Source of the DNA: Methylobacterium sp. E-005
GTDB lineage: Bacteria; Pseudomonadota; Alphaproteobacteria; Rhizobiales; Beijerinckiaceae
DNA length: 64,000 bases
Direction of reading: 5' to 3'
NCBI RefSeq assembly: GCF_022829725.1
Contig: NZ_JAKSYG010000105.1
Location: forward strand, 1 to 64,000
This document shows positions 46,931-57,163 of the stretch, piece by piece. The position numbers and the translations under genes are program-made. Numbering within the stretch: the first letter of the stretch is position 1; every line of letters starts with the position of its first letter. The notes under the pieces were generated by a model. The model was given only the letters and a program-made list of their open reading frames with translations. It did not search any database and was not told the origin of the DNA.

Positions 46931-47431
46931 TCAGGAGGCGAGCGGACCCGGCGCGCCCTGCTGCTCCATGATCTTCTGCCGGTAGAGGCCGACGAAATCG
47001 ATCGGATCGATGTACAGGGGCGGGAAGCCGCCATTGCGCACCGCCTCGGCCACGATCTGGCGGGCGAAGGGGAAGAGCAGGCGCGGGCACTCGATCATCA
47101 CGGCCGGGTGGATCTGGTCGGCCGGGATGTTCTGCAGGCGGAACACGCCGGCATAGGTCACCTCGAAGGCGAACAGCACGTCGTTCTGGACCTTCGCATC
47201 GCCGTCGAGCTTGAGCTCAACCTCGAAGTCGGTCTCCGAGAGCTGCGCCGCGTTGACGTTGACCTGGATGTTGATCTGCGGCCCCTGGCCCTCCTTGGGC
47301 TGCAGGGAGCGCGGCGCGTTCGGATTCTCGAAGGAGAGATCCTTCGTGTACTGCGCCAGGGCGTTGATCATCGGCATATCGCCCTGCGGCATGCCGCCGC
47401 CGTTGCCGTTCGCTGCCGGAGAGTCGGCCAT
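46931..47431 (-). CDS. secB: Protein-export chaperone SecB
   Basis: A 166-residue SecB. The core includes [20 protein letters not shown], the Sec-binding [20 protein letters not shown], then [20 protein letters not shown] and the conserved [20 protein letters not shown] with [16 protein letters not shown]. It keeps precursors unfolded and hands them to SecA. An AAGGAAAA ribosome site lies upstream of the ATG at 47431. It is divergent from the tim44-like gene. The 321-base gap between them (47432-47752) has a CCCGACC/GGTCGGG hairpin at 47595-47612 and a weak possible minus-strand promoter (TTGTCG, 17 bases, TAGCGG), but no gene. Confidence 0.95.
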   Translation of the reverse strand: MADSPAANGNGGGMPQGDMPMINALAQYTKDLSFENPNAPRSLQPKEGQGPQINIQVNVNAAQLSETDFEVELKLDGDAKVQNDVLFAFEVTYAGVFRLQNIPADQIHPAVMIECPRLLFPFARQIVAEAVRNGGFPPLYIDPIDFVGLYRQKIMEQQGAPGPLAS

Positions 47432-47752
47432 GCGGATTTTCCTTCTCGATCGGCCGGCGGAGCCGGCGCGTGTTGTCTCAGCGGGTGCCGCTGGATCGCG
47501 CCGCGGAACTGCCCCGAACGGCAGGGCCGCTAACACGCGCGCCGAGCCTCGACAAGCGAACTGGCGCCGGCGGCAGCGGCGACCCATATCGGATCCCGAC
47601 CGCAGGGTCGGGTCCCGCGGGTACAACCGGCTCGCTCCCGGCGCGTTGGTCGGATATGAGTCGCCAGGACTATGCGCGCTTTGCCGGCGTCGCAGCGCGC
47701 GCGACCTGAGCAAAGGGCACAGGGTCGCGCCGCGGCCACCATCGGATCGGTG

Positions 47753-48466
47753 ATGCAGGACAGTTTCGACGTTACGACGATCATCTTCCTCGCGCTTGCG
47801 GTCTTCGTGATCTGGCGTCTGCGCTCGGTGCTGGGCCAGAAGACCGGCGCGGAACGCTCGCCGTTCAAGCCGGTCGACCGCAGCCGTACCGAGCCCCAGG
47901 CGCGCAGCGAGGGCGACAACGTCGTGCGCCTGCCCGGCGCCGACCGGGCGCCCCCGACCCCGGCCGCCGCCCCGGCCCCGCGCGACTGGCGCGGGATCGC
48001 CGAGCCCGGCTCCGAGGTCGCCCGCGGGCTGGAGGCCTGCATCCAGGCCGAGCCGAGCTTCGAACCGCGCAGCTTCCTGGAGGGCGCGAAATCGGCCTAC
48101 GAGGCGATCATGATCGCCTTCGCCAAGGGTGACCGGAAGACCCTGCGCGGCCTCCTGTCCAAGGAGGTCGGCGAGGCGTTCGAACGGGCGATCGCCGAGC
48201 GCGAGCGCAATCGCCAGACCCTGGAGACCACCTTCGTCTCGATCGACAAGGCCGAGATCGTGGCCGTCGAGGTGCGCAACCGCGTCGCGCAGATCACCGT
48301 GCGCTTCCTGTCGAACCTCATCACCGCCACCCGCAATGCCGAGGGCAAGGTTGTCGACGGCAGCGCCGAGACCGTGGTCGAGGTGCCCGACGTCTGGACC
48401 TTCGCGCGTACCCTGGGCTCGCGCGATCCGAACTGGCAGCTCGTGGCCACTGAGGCCGGCGCCTGA
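47753..48466 (+). CDS. Tim44/TimA domain membrane-associated protein
   Basis: A 237-residue protein with one N-terminal membrane anchor ([17 protein letters not shown]) and a C-terminal Tim44-like domain: [20 protein letters not shown], the [20 protein letters not shown] helix, then [20 protein letters not shown] and [20 protein letters not shown]. It is the bacterial homologue of the mitochondrial import motor anchor; in alphaproteobacteria it is found next to secB, mltA and smr, as here. Its function in bacteria is not firmly known. The Pro/Ala linker between anchor and domain is variable. Confidence 0.9.
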   Translation: MQDSFDVTTIIFLALAVFVIWRLRSVLGQKTGAERSPFKPVDRSRTEPQARSEGDNVVRLPGADRAPPTPAAAPAPRDWRGIAEPGSEVARGLEACIQAEPSFEPRSFLEGAKSAYEAIMIAFAKGDRKTLRGLLSKEVGEAFERAIAERERNRQTLETTFVSIDKAEIVAVEVRNRVAQITVRFLSNLITATRNAEGKVVDGSAETVVEVPDVWTFARTLGSRDPNWQLVATEAGA

Positions 48467-48484
48467 CCGCCTGACGGCTGCACT

Positions 48485-49666
48485 GTGACGATCCCGCGCA
48501 CCTGGCCCGGAGCCGTCACGGCTACCCTTCTGGCCCTGGCTCCGACCGGGGCTGCGGCCGCCGCGCCGGCCATGGTCGGTGGTGCGAGCCTGACGCCCGT
48601 CCCTTTCGAAGACCTCCCGGGTTTTCCGGGCCCGGACGCCGACGCAGCCCTCGGAGCGTTCCGCCGGGTCTGCGCGGCCCCCGCGCCGGCCCTGCCGCAG
48701 CCCGCTGTGGTCGCGGGCGATCCGGCTGCCCTGTCCGCCGCCTGCGCGGCCGCGGGTGGGGATGTGCCGGACGCCACCACCTTCTTCCGGACCCATTTCG
48801 ACCCCTTCCGCATCGAGCGGCCCGATGCCGGGCGGGCCGGCTTCCTCACCGGCTATTTCGAGCCCGAGCTGACGGGATCCCTCGATCCGGGGCCGGATTT
48901 CTCGACGCCGGTCCTCGCCCGGCCCGACGACCTCGTGTCCCTCGGCCCCGGCGAGACCCGCCCCGGCCTCGATCCGACGCTCCGGGCCGCCCGCGCCACC
49001 GCCGATGGGTTCAGCCCCTACCCCGACCGCGCCGCCATCGAGGATGGCGGGCTCGGCGCGCATGCGAAGCCGATCCTGTGGCTGCGCGACGCGGTCGATC
49101 TGTTGGTCCTGCAGGTGCAGGGTTCCGGGCGCGTCCGCCTTCCCGACGGCCGGGCGGTGCGGGTGCTGTATGACGGGCGCAACGGGCGGCCCTACACGGC
49201 GGTGGCCAAGCTCATCGTGCAGGAGGGCCACCTGCCCCTCGAAGGCCTGACGCTGGCGCGCTGGACAGGCTGGCTGCGCGCGCATCCCGACATCGCCAAG
49301 CGGCTGATCCGGGCGAACGCCGCCTACATTTTCTTCCGCCTCGCCCCGGTCGAGGATCCGGCCCTCGGCCCGCCGGGGGCCGCCAATGCGCCGCTCAAGC
49401 CCGGCCACAGCCTCGCGGTGGATGCGGGCCTCTGGCGCTACGGGCTGCCGTTCTGGCTGGCCGGCCCGCTGCCGGGCGCAGGCCCTGGCGAGACCGGACG
49501 CCTCGTGATCGCCGCCGATACCGGCTCGGCGATCGTCGGGCCGGCCCGGGGTGACCTGTTCGTCGGGACCGGCGCGCAAGCCGGCATCGCCGCCGGGAAC
49601 CTGCGCGACGCCATCGGCTTCGTGGTGCTGCTGCCGAAGGCCGCGCCGGGCGGGAGCCCCCGATGA
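48485..49666 (+). CDS. mltA: Membrane-bound lytic murein transglycosylase A
   Basis: A 393-residue MltA with a GTG start and an N-terminal signal ([20 protein letters not shown]). The substrate-binding 3D region reads [20 protein letters not shown], then [20 protein letters not shown] and [20 protein letters not shown]. The catalytic Asp lies in [20 protein letters not shown] within the conserved DTGSAI-x-G-x-x-R-x-D motif. It cleaves peptidoglycan between MurNAc and GlcNAc with 1,6-anhydro ring formation. No lipobox is visible, so it may be periplasmic rather than lipid-anchored. The stop overlaps the next gene (ATGA). Confidence 0.92.
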   Translation: MTIPRTWPGAVTATLLALAPTGAAAAAPAMVGGASLTPVPFEDLPGFPGPDADAALGAFRRVCAAPAPALPQPAVVAGDPAALSAACAAAGGDVPDATTFFRTHFDPFRIERPDAGRAGFLTGYFEPELTGSLDPGPDFSTPVLARPDDLVSLGPGETRPGLDPTLRAARATADGFSPYPDRAAIEDGGLGAHAKPILWLRDAVDLLVLQVQGSGRVRLPDGRAVRVLYDGRNGRPYTAVAKLIVQEGHLPLEGLTLARWTGWLRAHPDIAKRLIRANAAYIFFRLAPVEDPALGPPGAANAPLKPGHSLAVDAGLWRYGLPFWLAGPLPGAGPGETGRLVIAADTGSAIVGPARGDLFVGTGAQAGIAAGNLRDAIGFVVLLPKAAPGGSPR

Positions 49667-50295
49667 GGCCCCCCCGCCGCGCGCGCCGCCTCAGCGCGGG
49701 AGAGGCTCGTCTCTGGGACGCGATCGCCAAGCTGGTGACGCCGCTCCCGGGCCGGGCCGCGCCGGTGCCCGAACCCGCCCCCGAAGGGCCTGCGCCGACC
49801 GCCACCATGCCGGCGCTGACCGCCCCGATCCTGAAGCCGAGCGCGCCGCCGGTTGCGAAAAAGCCGCGCGCCAAGAAACCTCCGCCGGCGCCGGAGCCGC
49901 CGCGCCCGGCCACCGCCGCGCCCTATCAGGCGCCAACCCAGCGACACAGTCCGGGCGCCGGGCTTGAGCGGACCGCGAAGGTCGGCCTGCGCCGGGGACG
50001 GCTCGCCATCGAGGCGCGGATCGACCTGCACGGGATGGTGCAGACCGAGGCGCACGCCGCGCTCACCGGTTTCCTGCTCCGGGCGCGCGCCGCCGGGCAC
50101 GCCTACGTGCTGGTTGTCACCGGCAAGGGCGGTCCGGGCTATTCGGAAGCCTTCGCTGAACGCGGCGTGCTCCGCCGCAGCGTGCCGCACTGGCTGCGCG
50201 GTGGGGAACTGCGCGGGATCGTACTGGGCTTCGAGGAGGCGGCCCGCCACCATGGCGGCGCAGGAGCGCTCTACGTGCGGTTGCGGCGACGCTGA
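49663..50295 (+). CDS. Smr-domain DNA/RNA-binding or nicking protein
   Basis: A 210-residue protein with a C-terminal Smr domain: [20 protein letters not shown] (the DLHG motif), [14 protein letters not shown] (the TGKG motif) and [20 protein letters not shown]. The N-terminal half is Pro/Ala/Lys rich ([20 protein letters not shown]) and likely disordered. Smr domains nick or cleave nucleic acids in several families. The ATG overlaps the mltA stop by four bases, fitting the conserved secB-tim44-mltA-smr block. Confidence 0.92.
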   Translation: MRPPRRARRLSAGEARLWDAIAKLVTPLPGRAAPVPEPAPEGPAPTATMPALTAPILKPSAPPVAKKPRAKKPPPAPEPPRPATAAPYQAPTQRHSPGAGLERTAKVGLRRGRLAIEARIDLHGMVQTEAHAALTGFLLRARAAGHAYVLVVTGKGGPGYSEAFAERGVLRRSVPHWLRGGELRGIVLGFEEAARHHGGAGALYVRLRRR

Positions 50296-50392
50296 GAAGC
50301 GTCAAACCGCGCAGACCCCAGCCGTTGCGGCCGCCGCCGTTCCCGCCGATATCCGGAAGCCGGCGCACGAGGCGCCGCGAGCCGCGAACACC

Positions 50393-51283
50393 ATGCCGGA
50401 ACTTCCCGAGGTCGAGACGGTACGACGGGGGCTGGAGCCCGCGATGGTCGGGGCACGCTTCAGCCGCGTCACCCTGCGCCGGCCCAACCTGCGCTTCCCC
50501 TTCCCCGAACGCTTCGCCGGCCGGCTGGAGGGCCGCACCGTGACCGGGCTGGCGCGGAGAGCGAAATACCTCACCGCCGATCTCGATTCCGGCGAGACGC
50601 TGATCATGCATCTCGGCATGAGCGGCCGATTCGACGTGGCTTTGCCCGATGGCAGCAACCTCTCGCCGGGGGATTTCTACCTCGAAGGTGCCCAGGGCAC
50701 GCCCAAGCACGACCACGTGGTGATGGCGATGAGTACCGGCGCCACCGTCACCTACAACGATGCCCGCCGCTTCGGCTTCATGGATCTCGTCCCGAGCCGG
50801 GACCTCGCGACCTGCCGCCACTTCGCGAAGATGGGTGTCGAGCCCCTGGACGGACTCACCGGCGCGGTGATCGCGCAGCTCTTCCGGCACAGGATCACGC
50901 CGCTGAAGGCTGCGCTGCTCGATCAGCGGCTGATTGCGGGACTCGGCAACATCTATGTCTGCGAGGCCCTGCACCGGGCGCGGCTGCATCCCGAGACCCC
51001 GGCCGGCAGCCTCGCCCGGCCCGACGGGCGGCCGACGCCCAAGGCCAACGCGTTGGCCAAGGCGATCGTGCAGGTGCTGCAGGAGGCCGTGAAGGCCGGC
51101 GGCTCGACGCTGCGCGACTACGCCCACACCGACGGCAGTGCGGGTGCCTTCCAGCACGCCTTCCGGGTCTACGACCGGGTCGGCCTGGCCTGCAGTCGGC
51201 CGGGCTGCGGCGGCGCGATCAGTCGGATCGTGCAGGCCAACCGCTCGACCTTCTTCTGCGCGACCTGCCAGCCGCCTGGTTGA
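50393..51283 (+). CDS. mutM: Formamidopyrimidine-DNA glycosylase (Fpg/MutM)
   Basis: A 296-residue glycosylase. It starts [20 protein letters not shown], where Pro1 after Met removal is the catalytic nucleophile and Glu2 the helper. The H2TH domain has [20 protein letters not shown], and the zinc finger near the C-terminus ([20 protein letters not shown], then [12 protein letters not shown]) provides four Cys ligands. It removes 8-oxoguanine and formamidopyrimidines and nicks the strand. The inner ATG is used; the frame is open upstream only as an artefact. Confidence 0.95.
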   Translation: MPELPEVETVRRGLEPAMVGARFSRVTLRRPNLRFPFPERFAGRLEGRTVTGLARRAKYLTADLDSGETLIMHLGMSGRFDVALPDGSNLSPGDFYLEGAQGTPKHDHVVMAMSTGATVTYNDARRFGFMDLVPSRDLATCRHFAKMGVEPLDGLTGAVIAQLFRHRITPLKAALLDQRLIAGLGNIYVCEALHRARLHPETPAGSLARPDGRPTPKANALAKAIVQVLQEAVKAGGSTLRDYAHTDGSAGAFQHAFRVYDRVGLACSRPGCGGAISRIVQANRSTFFCATCQPPG

Positions 51284-51447
51284 AGGCCCGGGCCGACCGC
51301 GACGATCCGTACCGTTTCGCGGCGCGGAACGGCATTTTCGCCACAAACCCGGCTAGGGTCGCGAGGCTCGCCGTGCGCACCCGGTTGCGGGCAGCCGATC
51401 CCGGCCCGCGATGCGTGATGGGCCGCGCGGCCCCAGACAGGATCCCG

Positions 51448-52845
51448 ATGTTCTTCCGCCGCTCAAAGTTGCCCGCGCCCGAACGCATCGTGCAGGATCC
51501 GACGGACGAGCCCGCCCTGCCGCATCGGCTCTCGCCGCGCTCCCCCGGCGAGGCGATCAAGCCGACCGTCGCGCCCCCGCCCCCGGAGCGGCCCGAGCGG
51601 GAGCGCAGCGGCTTCATCGGCGTCATCAGCGGCGCGCTGACCTTCGCGGTCGTGATCGCCATCGCGGCGATGATCGGCATCACGCTGTTCCAGCGGCAGG
51701 TGCGCGAGGCGGGGCCGCTTGGCGCCGACAAGGTCGTGGTGATCCCGCCGAGCGGCACCACCGAGATCGCCGAGACCCTGAAGCGCGAGGGCGTGATCGA
51801 CCATACCGGCCTGTTCGAGTTCGCGGCCCGATTCGGCGGGCGGCCGGCGCTCCGGGCCGGCGAGTACGCGTTCAAGGCCCATGCCAGCATCGCCGACGCC
51901 CTCGACACGATCGCCACCGGCCGGCAGGTCCAGCATGCCATCACCTTCCCGGAGGGCCTGACCTCCGAGCAGATCGTGAACCGCCTCAACGAGAACGACG
52001 TGCTCACCGGCGAGATCAACGAGATCCCGCCGGAGGGATCGCTCCTGCCCGATACCTACAAGTTCGAGCGCGGCGCCACGCGCCAGAAGATCGTCGACCT
52101 GATGAAGGCCAAGCAGCGCGAGGTGCTGAACCAGATCTGGCTCCGCCGCAGCGCCGACGTGCCGGTGCGGACCCCGGCCGAGATGGTCACCCTGGCCTCG
52201 ATCGTCGAGAAGGAGACCGGCCGGGCCGACGAGCGGCCCCGAGTGGCGGGCGTGTTCATCAACCGCCTGAACAAGCGGATGAAGCTGCAATCGGACCCGA
52301 CGATCGTCTACGGGCTCGTGGGCGGGCGCGGCACGCTGGGCCGCGGGATCATGCGCTCCGAGATCGACCGGCCGACGCCCTACAACACCTACGTGATCGA
52401 GGGCCTGCCGCCGGGCCCGATCGCCAATCCCGGCAAGGCCGCCCTGGAGGCGGTGGCCAACCCGTCCCGGACCAAGGACCTGTACTTCGTGGCGGACGGG
52501 ACCGGCGGCCACGCCTTCGCGGACTCACTGGAAGGGCATCAGCGCAACGTTGCCCGCTGGCGGGCGGTGGAGAAGAGCCGGCAGGCTCCGCCGGACGCGG
52601 TCGACAAGGTCGAGCCGGGTCCCGATCCGGCGACGCCGGGCCGCGCCTCGGCCTTCGCGCCGGGCAACGGAGCCGGGAGCACGAACGCGGCCTTCCTCGA
52701 GACGGGCACGCCGGGCACCCGGGCCTTCGACGCGTCCGAGGGCACGCGACTCGATCCGCTGAAGAATCGCAGCTACGATCTCGGCTCGCCCAAGACCGTG
52801 CCGGCCCTCGCAGCGCCGGCGCCCGCGCCGAAGGGTCGGCGCTGA
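51448..52845 (+). CDS. mltG: Endolytic transglycosylase MltG (YceG)
   Basis: A 465-residue protein. A cytoplasmic N-terminus of about 50 residues is followed by one membrane anchor (GALTFAVVIAIAAMIGITLF). The periplasmic part has ITFPEGLTSEQIVNRLNEND, then SLLPDTYKFERGATRQKIVD, and the catalytic Glu in MVTLASIVEKETGRADERPR, followed by the GVFINRLNKRMKLQSDPTIV segment. It trims nascent glycan strands and ends their elongation. The C-terminal 80 residues are Pro/Ala/Gly rich and look disordered. The start at 51448 is chosen because it is the first ATG that gives the expected short cytoplasmic segment. Confidence 0.93.
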   Translation: MFFRRSKLPAPERIVQDPTDEPALPHRLSPRSPGEAIKPTVAPPPPERPERERSGFIGVISGALTFAVVIAIAAMIGITLFQRQVREAGPLGADKVVVIPPSGTTEIAETLKREGVIDHTGLFEFAARFGGRPALRAGEYAFKAHASIADALDTIATGRQVQHAITFPEGLTSEQIVNRLNENDVLTGEINEIPPEGSLLPDTYKFERGATRQKIVDLMKAKQREVLNQIWLRRSADVPVRTPAEMVTLASIVEKETGRADERPRVAGVFINRLNKRMKLQSDPTIVYGLVGGRGTLGRGIMRSEIDRPTPYNTYVIEGLPPGPIANPGKAALEAVANPSRTKDLYFVADGTGGHAFADSLEGHQRNVARWRAVEKSRQAPPDAVDKVEPGPDPATPGRASAFAPGNGAGSTNAAFLETGTPGTRAFDASEGTRLDPLKNRSYDLGSPKTVPALAAPAPAPKGRR

Positions 52846-52943
52846 GGTTCGCCGCCTGAGGCCGCGCCGTTTCACGTTGCCGCCTAAAACCGTCGCGCCT
52901 GTGTGAGCGGTATCGGCGATCTGTTAAACAGCCCGGCGGGACG

Positions 52944-53267
52944 ATGCCCAAACGAGCGGTGCGTCGGGAGACGGGATCGGGCGGTGGATCGATTGCGCCG
53001 GGAGCAGCCGATGCCGCCCTCGTGCCGGTGATCGATGCCCTGCGCGAGCACGTTGTGCGAACGGGGCTGGACCAGGGTGAGCGGTAGCAGGTGGGAACCC
53101 GCCTGCCGGCCAGCCTCATCCAGCAGGCCAAAAAGCGGACCGGCCTCAGTTCCAACACCGACCTTCTCACCGTCGCACGCGCAAACCTCGTGGCCGAGGA
53201 CTCGTTCGCGGATGCGTTCGAGCGCACGCAGGGTCAGCTCGATCCGGATCTGGATCTCGGCTTCTGA
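52944..53267 (+). pseudogene. Antitoxin gene interrupted by an in-frame TAG
   Basis: From the ATG at 52944 the frame reads MPKRAVRRETGSGGGSIAPG and onward to LDQGER and then TAG at 53085-53087. Directly after the TAG the same frame continues with GTRLPASLIQQAKKRTGLSS and NTDLLTVARANLVAEDSFAD, ending LDPDLDLGF at 53267. The second part is typical of a small type II antitoxin, and the PIN toxin starts 3 bases later. A GTG at 53091 could start a 58-residue version without the N-terminal part. So this is either a stop-broken antitoxin or one that uses the internal GTG. Confidence 0.6.
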
Positions 53268-53270
53268 GCC

Positions 53271-53834
53271 GTGTTTCCGATCTCGCGTTGGGCGGGGAAG
53301 CTCAGCACCCGTCACGACTTGAGGCAGATTCAACCGCGACCGCGCGCCAGCTTGCCCTTCCTTGCCGCGGCCCCGGCGGCAGGCGGCCCGCTGATGCTCG
53401 ACACCAGCGTCTATATCCACGGCCCCATGGGACGCACGCCGCCCGCACCGGGAGGCCTCCTGCGATCCCGCACCGTCCATCACAGCGTCGTTGCCACACA
53501 GGAAGCGCTGCATAGGATCGGCGTCCTGGACCCGGCGCATCCCAACACGGCGCGACATGTCGGGGTGATCCGTACCCCGCTCGACCGCATTCCGCTTCAC
53601 CGCCTCTCTGTGCCGGATCAGGAAGTCCTGACCGACGCGGCGGTCGTGGCCCGGATCCTGTGCCGTCTGCGCGGCTATGCGCGGCACCATCGGATGAAGG
53701 CCCTGCATGATTGCACGCTGTATCTGCAGACCCTGAAAACCGGATGCACGCTGCTAAAGGCCAACGTGGCGGATTTCGAACCGCTCCAGCAGTTGCAACC
53801 GGCGGGTCGCATCCTGTTCTACGAGGCCGTCTGA
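53271..53834 (+). CDS. PIN-domain toxin (VapC-like)
   Basis: A 187-residue protein with a GTG start. The PIN core begins LMLDTSVYIHGPMGR, with the first acidic metal ligand in LDTSVYI. Later positions are ATQEALHRIGVLDPAHPNTA and ALHDCTLYLQTLKTGCTLLK with NVADFEPLQQL at the end, the family pattern of a PIN nuclease. The N-terminal 40 residues are an extension seen in some long VapC types. An inner ATG at 53394 would give the bare domain. As a toxin it would cut RNA; its antitoxin partner upstream is interrupted. Codon use is less GC-biased than the flanking mltG and yicC genes. Confidence 0.75.
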   Translation: MFPISRWAGKLSTRHDLRQIQPRPRASLPFLAAAPAAGGPLMLDTSVYIHGPMGRTPPAPGGLLRSRTVHHSVVATQEALHRIGVLDPAHPNTARHVGVIRTPLDRIPLHRLSVPDQEVLTDAAVVARILCRLRGYARHHRMKALHDCTLYLQTLKTGCTLLKANVADFEPLQQLQPAGRILFYEAV

Positions 53835-53934
53835 CGGTCCTGCCCGCGAATGCCGGCCCGGATCAGCACACTGTCTCTTCCCGGCGGGACGATCCGTGCT
53901 ACAGGCGCCGATCTTCTCCGCAACGGGGGTCGCC

Positions 53935-54810
53935 ATGGCCGAAATCGCGAGCATGACCGGCTTCGCCCGGATCGCGGGCGCGACCGGATCGGTCCACTGG
54001 GCCTGGGAGGTCCGCAGCGTCAACGGGCGCAGCCTCGAGGTGCGCGTCCGCGTGCCGGCCGGCCAGGACGGAGCCGGCGAGGCCGCCCGCACCGCGCTCC
54101 AGAAGGTCCTCACCCGCGGCCAGTGCCAACTGACCCTCACCCTGACCAAGCCGGAGGCCGCCGCGCGGGTGCGGATCAACGAGGCCCTGCTGGCGAGCCT
54201 CGCCCAGGCGGTCGCCCGGGTGCCGGTGCCCGAGGGCGTGGCCCCCGCCACGATGGACGGGCTGCTCGGCCTGCGCGGTGTGGTCGAGATCGAGGACGAG
54301 GCTGTCGACAGCGAGACCCTCACCCGGGATCTCACCGAGAGCGCGGCTCGGCTGGTGGCGGATCTCGTCGCGGCGCGCCGGGCCGAGGGGCGCCAGCTGG
54401 AGCAGATCGTCACCGCTCAGGTCGACCGGATCGCGGCGCTGACACAGGCCGCGGAGGACAACCCGGCCCGGCAACCCGCGGCGGTGCGCGCCCGACTCGA
54501 GGCGGCCATCGCGGCGCTCGGCAGCAGCGGCCTCGACCCGGACCGGCTCCACCAGGAGGCGATGCTGCTCGCCGGCAAGGCGGATGTGCGCGAGGAACTC
54601 GACCGCCTCCGGGCCCATGTGTCCAGCGCGCGCGAGCTGCTGGCGGCGGGCGGCGCGATCGGCCGGCGCCTGGATTTCCTGGCCCAGGAATTCGGCCGAG
54701 AGGCCAACACCCTGGGCGCCAAGGCCAACGACATCAGCCTGTCGCGGATCGGCCTCGACCTGAAGGCCGTGGTGGAGCAGTTCCGCGAGCAGGTCCAGAA
54801 CATCGAGTGA
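53935..54810 (+). CDS. YicC family endoribonuclease-like protein
   Basis: A 291-residue protein of the YicC/YloC family. It starts AEIASMTGFARIAGATGSVH, with VRSVNGRSLEVRVRVPAGQD next, and the C-terminal half contains ADVREELDRLRAHVSSAREL and IGRRLDFLAQEFGREANTLG, then AKANDISLSRIGLDLKAVVE. Relatives cleave RNA and act in stress adaptation. The gene precedes gmk, the common partner, 39 bases away. The inner ATG at 53935 is used, since the 13-codon upstream extension is not conserved-looking. Confidence 0.9.
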   Translation: MAEIASMTGFARIAGATGSVHWAWEVRSVNGRSLEVRVRVPAGQDGAGEAARTALQKVLTRGQCQLTLTLTKPEAAARVRINEALLASLAQAVARVPVPEGVAPATMDGLLGLRGVVEIEDEAVDSETLTRDLTESAARLVADLVAARRAEGRQLEQIVTAQVDRIAALTQAAEDNPARQPAAVRARLEAAIAALGSSGLDPDRLHQEAMLLAGKADVREELDRLRAHVSSARELLAAGGAIGRRLDFLAQEFGREANTLGAKANDISLSRIGLDLKAVVEQFREQVQNIE

Positions 54811-54849
54811 CGTGAGGATACGGATGCGCAACACCGCGGAGCCACGCCG

Positions 54850-55512
54850 ATGACCGAACCGGCCGGCAACGTCTCGGACTCCATCGCCCGGCGCGGCTTG
54901 ATCCTGATCCTGTCCTCGCCCTCGGGGGCGGGCAAGACCACGCTCACGCGGGCCGTGGCGCAGGATCCCGCCTGGGCGCTCGACCTGTCGATTTCGGTGA
55001 CCACGCGCGCCCGGCGCCCCTCCGAGATCGATGGACGACACTATCATTTCATCGACCGTGAAGCCTTCGAGGATCTGCGCGCCCGCGACGACCTGCTCGA
55101 ATGGGCCGAGGTCCACGGAAACTTCTACGGGACCCCCCGCCGCCCGGTGGAGAAGGTGCTGGGTGCCGGCCGGGACATGATCTTCGACATCGACTACCAG
55201 GGCACGCGGCAGGTCCGCTCCAAGCTCGCCCAGGACGTGGTGACGGTCTTCATCCTGCCGCCCAGCATGGCCGAGCTGCGCCAGCGCCTGGAGCGCCGGG
55301 CGGAGGATTCGGCCGAGACGATCGAGAAGCGCCTCGCCAACGCCCGGACCGAGATCCAGCGCTGGGTCGAGTACGATTACGTCATCGTCAACGAGGATCT
55401 GCAGAACGCCTTCCAGGCGCTCCAGGGGATCCTGGCGGCCGAGCGGCTGAAGCGCGCCCGCCGCACGGGCCTCGCGGCCTTCGTGGACGGGTTGCTGGCG
55501 GAGACGCCGTAG
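54850..55512 (+). CDS. gmk: Guanylate kinase
   Basis: A 220-residue guanylate kinase. The P-loop is [16 protein letters not shown], the GMP-binding region has [20 protein letters not shown], then [20 protein letters not shown] and [20 protein letters not shown]; the lid and core include [20 protein letters not shown]. It phosphorylates GMP to GDP in the cytoplasm. It lies after yicC in the same direction and probably in one operon. The following 204 bases carry no feature that I can name. Confidence 0.96.
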   Translation: MTEPAGNVSDSIARRGLILILSSPSGAGKTTLTRAVAQDPAWALDLSISVTTRARRPSEIDGRHYHFIDREAFEDLRARDDLLEWAEVHGNFYGTPRRPVEKVLGAGRDMIFDIDYQGTRQVRSKLAQDVVTVFILPPSMAELRQRLERRAEDSAETIEKRLANARTEIQRWVEYDYVIVNEDLQNAFQALQGILAAERLKRARRTGLAAFVDGLLAETP

Positions 55513-55716
55513 GAGCGCCCGCACCGGATCGGGCTCCCTTTTCCCGGGCGCATGGAGCGGAAGCGGAATGCGGCCCGGGATCCAGCGCGCGAAGCCGCGC
55601 AGCCTCCCTATTCGGTGCCGCTTTCGCGCCGCCTCCTGTGCGGGTTCCCGGATCGCCGTCCAATGCAGTCCAGGCGTCCGGGACAGGGTGCGCCCGATAG
55701 GGTCGGCTCCCCTTCC

Positions 55717-56163
55717 CTACCGCCGGATCAGCACGACGCCGCCAATCAGCAGCCCCACCCCGACGAGGCGCGGCAGGTCGATGGGCCGCTGCGCGAGGCC
55801 GAGCAGGCCGATCTGGTCGAACAGCACCGAGGCGAGCATCTGGCCCGTCACCAGCAGCGCGAAGAAGGTCGCCGCACCGAGCTTCGGGACGAGCACGATT
55901 GCCAGCCCGATGAAGATCGCCCCGAACAGCGCGCCGCTCCACGTCCACCACGGGATGCGGCCGGCCATGCTGGCGACCGGCATGGGATCGCGTAGCGCGG
56001 CGGCCAGGAACGCCATACAGGCGAGGCCGACCGTATAGCTGGCCACCCCCGCCCAGGCCGCTGAGGCCAGCCCCCCGCGCAGGTTCGCGTTCAGGATCTG
56101 CTGCACGACGAGGCCGGCGCCCGCCAGGACGGCGAGCAGGGCGGAGAGCACGAGGGCGAGCAT
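55717..56163 (-). CDS. DMT-superfamily membrane protein (YdcZ/DUF606 type)
   Basis: A 148-residue protein with five hydrophobic helices: ALVLSALLAVLAGAGLVVQQ with the conserved NANLRGGLASAAWAGVASYT, then the YTVGLACMAFLAAAL, WSGALFGAIFIGLAIVLVPK and LVTGQMLASVLFDQIGLLGL segments. This is the short half-size type of the drug/metabolite family, which works as a dimer or paired gene. Substrate unknown. It is divergent from the frameshifted LysR gene, which would be its expected regulator, with 98 bases between the starts. Confidence 0.87.
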   Translation of the reverse strand: MLALVLSALLAVLAGAGLVVQQILNANLRGGLASAAWAGVASYTVGLACMAFLAAALRDPMPVASMAGRIPWWTWSGALFGAIFIGLAIVLVPKLGAATFFALLVTGQMLASVLFDQIGLLGLAQRPIDLPRLVGVGLLIGGVVLIRR

Positions 56164-56261
56164 CGACGGACCTTTTCGGGGGCTGAATCAGACCGCCATT
56201 GACGGACGCGCGCAGCCATGCCGTCAAATGCCCGAACGCCGCGTCTCCATCCAGGATCGGC

Positions 56262-57156
56262 ATGATCAACCCGGCCCATCTCGACCTGTTTCGCGCCGTG
56301 ATCCGCCACGGCGGCCTGACGTGGGCCGCGCAGGCCTTGGGCGTTGGCCAGCCCCATGTCAGCCGCGCCATCGCCCAGCTGGAAGCGGATCTCGGCTTCC
56401 CGCTCTTCGTCCGTGGCCACGGCAGCGCGATCCCGACCCCCGAGGGGGGAGGCCTTCGCCCATGAGGTCGCGCAGACTTTCGCGGGCCTGGATCACCTGC
56501 ACCACGCCGCCCGGGGGATCCGGAAGCGCGGCACCGGTTCGCTGCGGATCGCCTGCCCGCCCTCCCTGGCGTCCCGGCTGCTCCCCCGGGCGCTCAGGCG
56601 CCTCGACGCCGAATGCCCGGGGCTGCGCGTCTCGGTCCATGTGCCGAGCCCCGACACGATCTGGTCCTGGGCGGCCTCGGGCCAGTGCGATCTCGGCCTC
56701 GCCCGGCCCCGATCGGGCTATGCGGCGGTGGAGGCCGAGCCGTTCCTCACCATGGCGGCCGTCTGCGCGCTGCCGCGGCGGCACGCCCTCGCGCGCAAGC
56801 GGATCGTCACCGCCCAGGATCTGGCCGGGCTGCCGCTGATCTCGGCGGGGGGCGGATCGGTGCAACCCAGCGTGGAGGCGTCCTTCGCGGAAGCCGGCGT
56901 GACGCCCCGCTTCGCCCTGATGGCGGAATACACCGCCGCGCGCTGCGGGCTGGTCGCCCAGGGCCTAGGCATCGCGATCGTTGATCCTTTGCCGGCAAGG
57001 GAGCTGACCGGCTTGCCGATCGTGCTGCGGCCGTTCCGGCCCGAGGCGCCGATCGAGACGTTTCTGCTGCGCCCGGCCGGTCGACCGACGAGCCGCCTCG
57101 CCGAACGGCTGATCGTCCACCTGAAGGCTGAACGCGACGCGCTGATGGGCGATTAA
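56262..57156 (+). pseudogene. LysR-family regulator split by a frameshift in a G-run
   Basis: The first 60 codons form a normal LysR DNA-binding domain (NPAHLDLFRAVIRHGGLTWA, then AQALGVGQPHVSRAIAQLEA and FPLFVRGHGSAIPTPEG). The frame then leaves the protein at a run of six G at 56444-56449 and stops 16 bases on. In the +1 frame the same protein continues EAFAHEVAQTFAGLDHLHHA and on through the effector domain to 57156. Removing one G restores a 297-residue LysR. It could be a true pseudogene, phase variation, or an assembly error. Confidence 0.8.
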
Positions 57157-57163
57157 GTGGAAG

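Noticed and set aside
46931..49579. 882-residue minus frame ending in SecB
   Set aside because: Only the last 166 residues are protein-like (SecB); the rest is antisense to the tim44-like and mltA genes.
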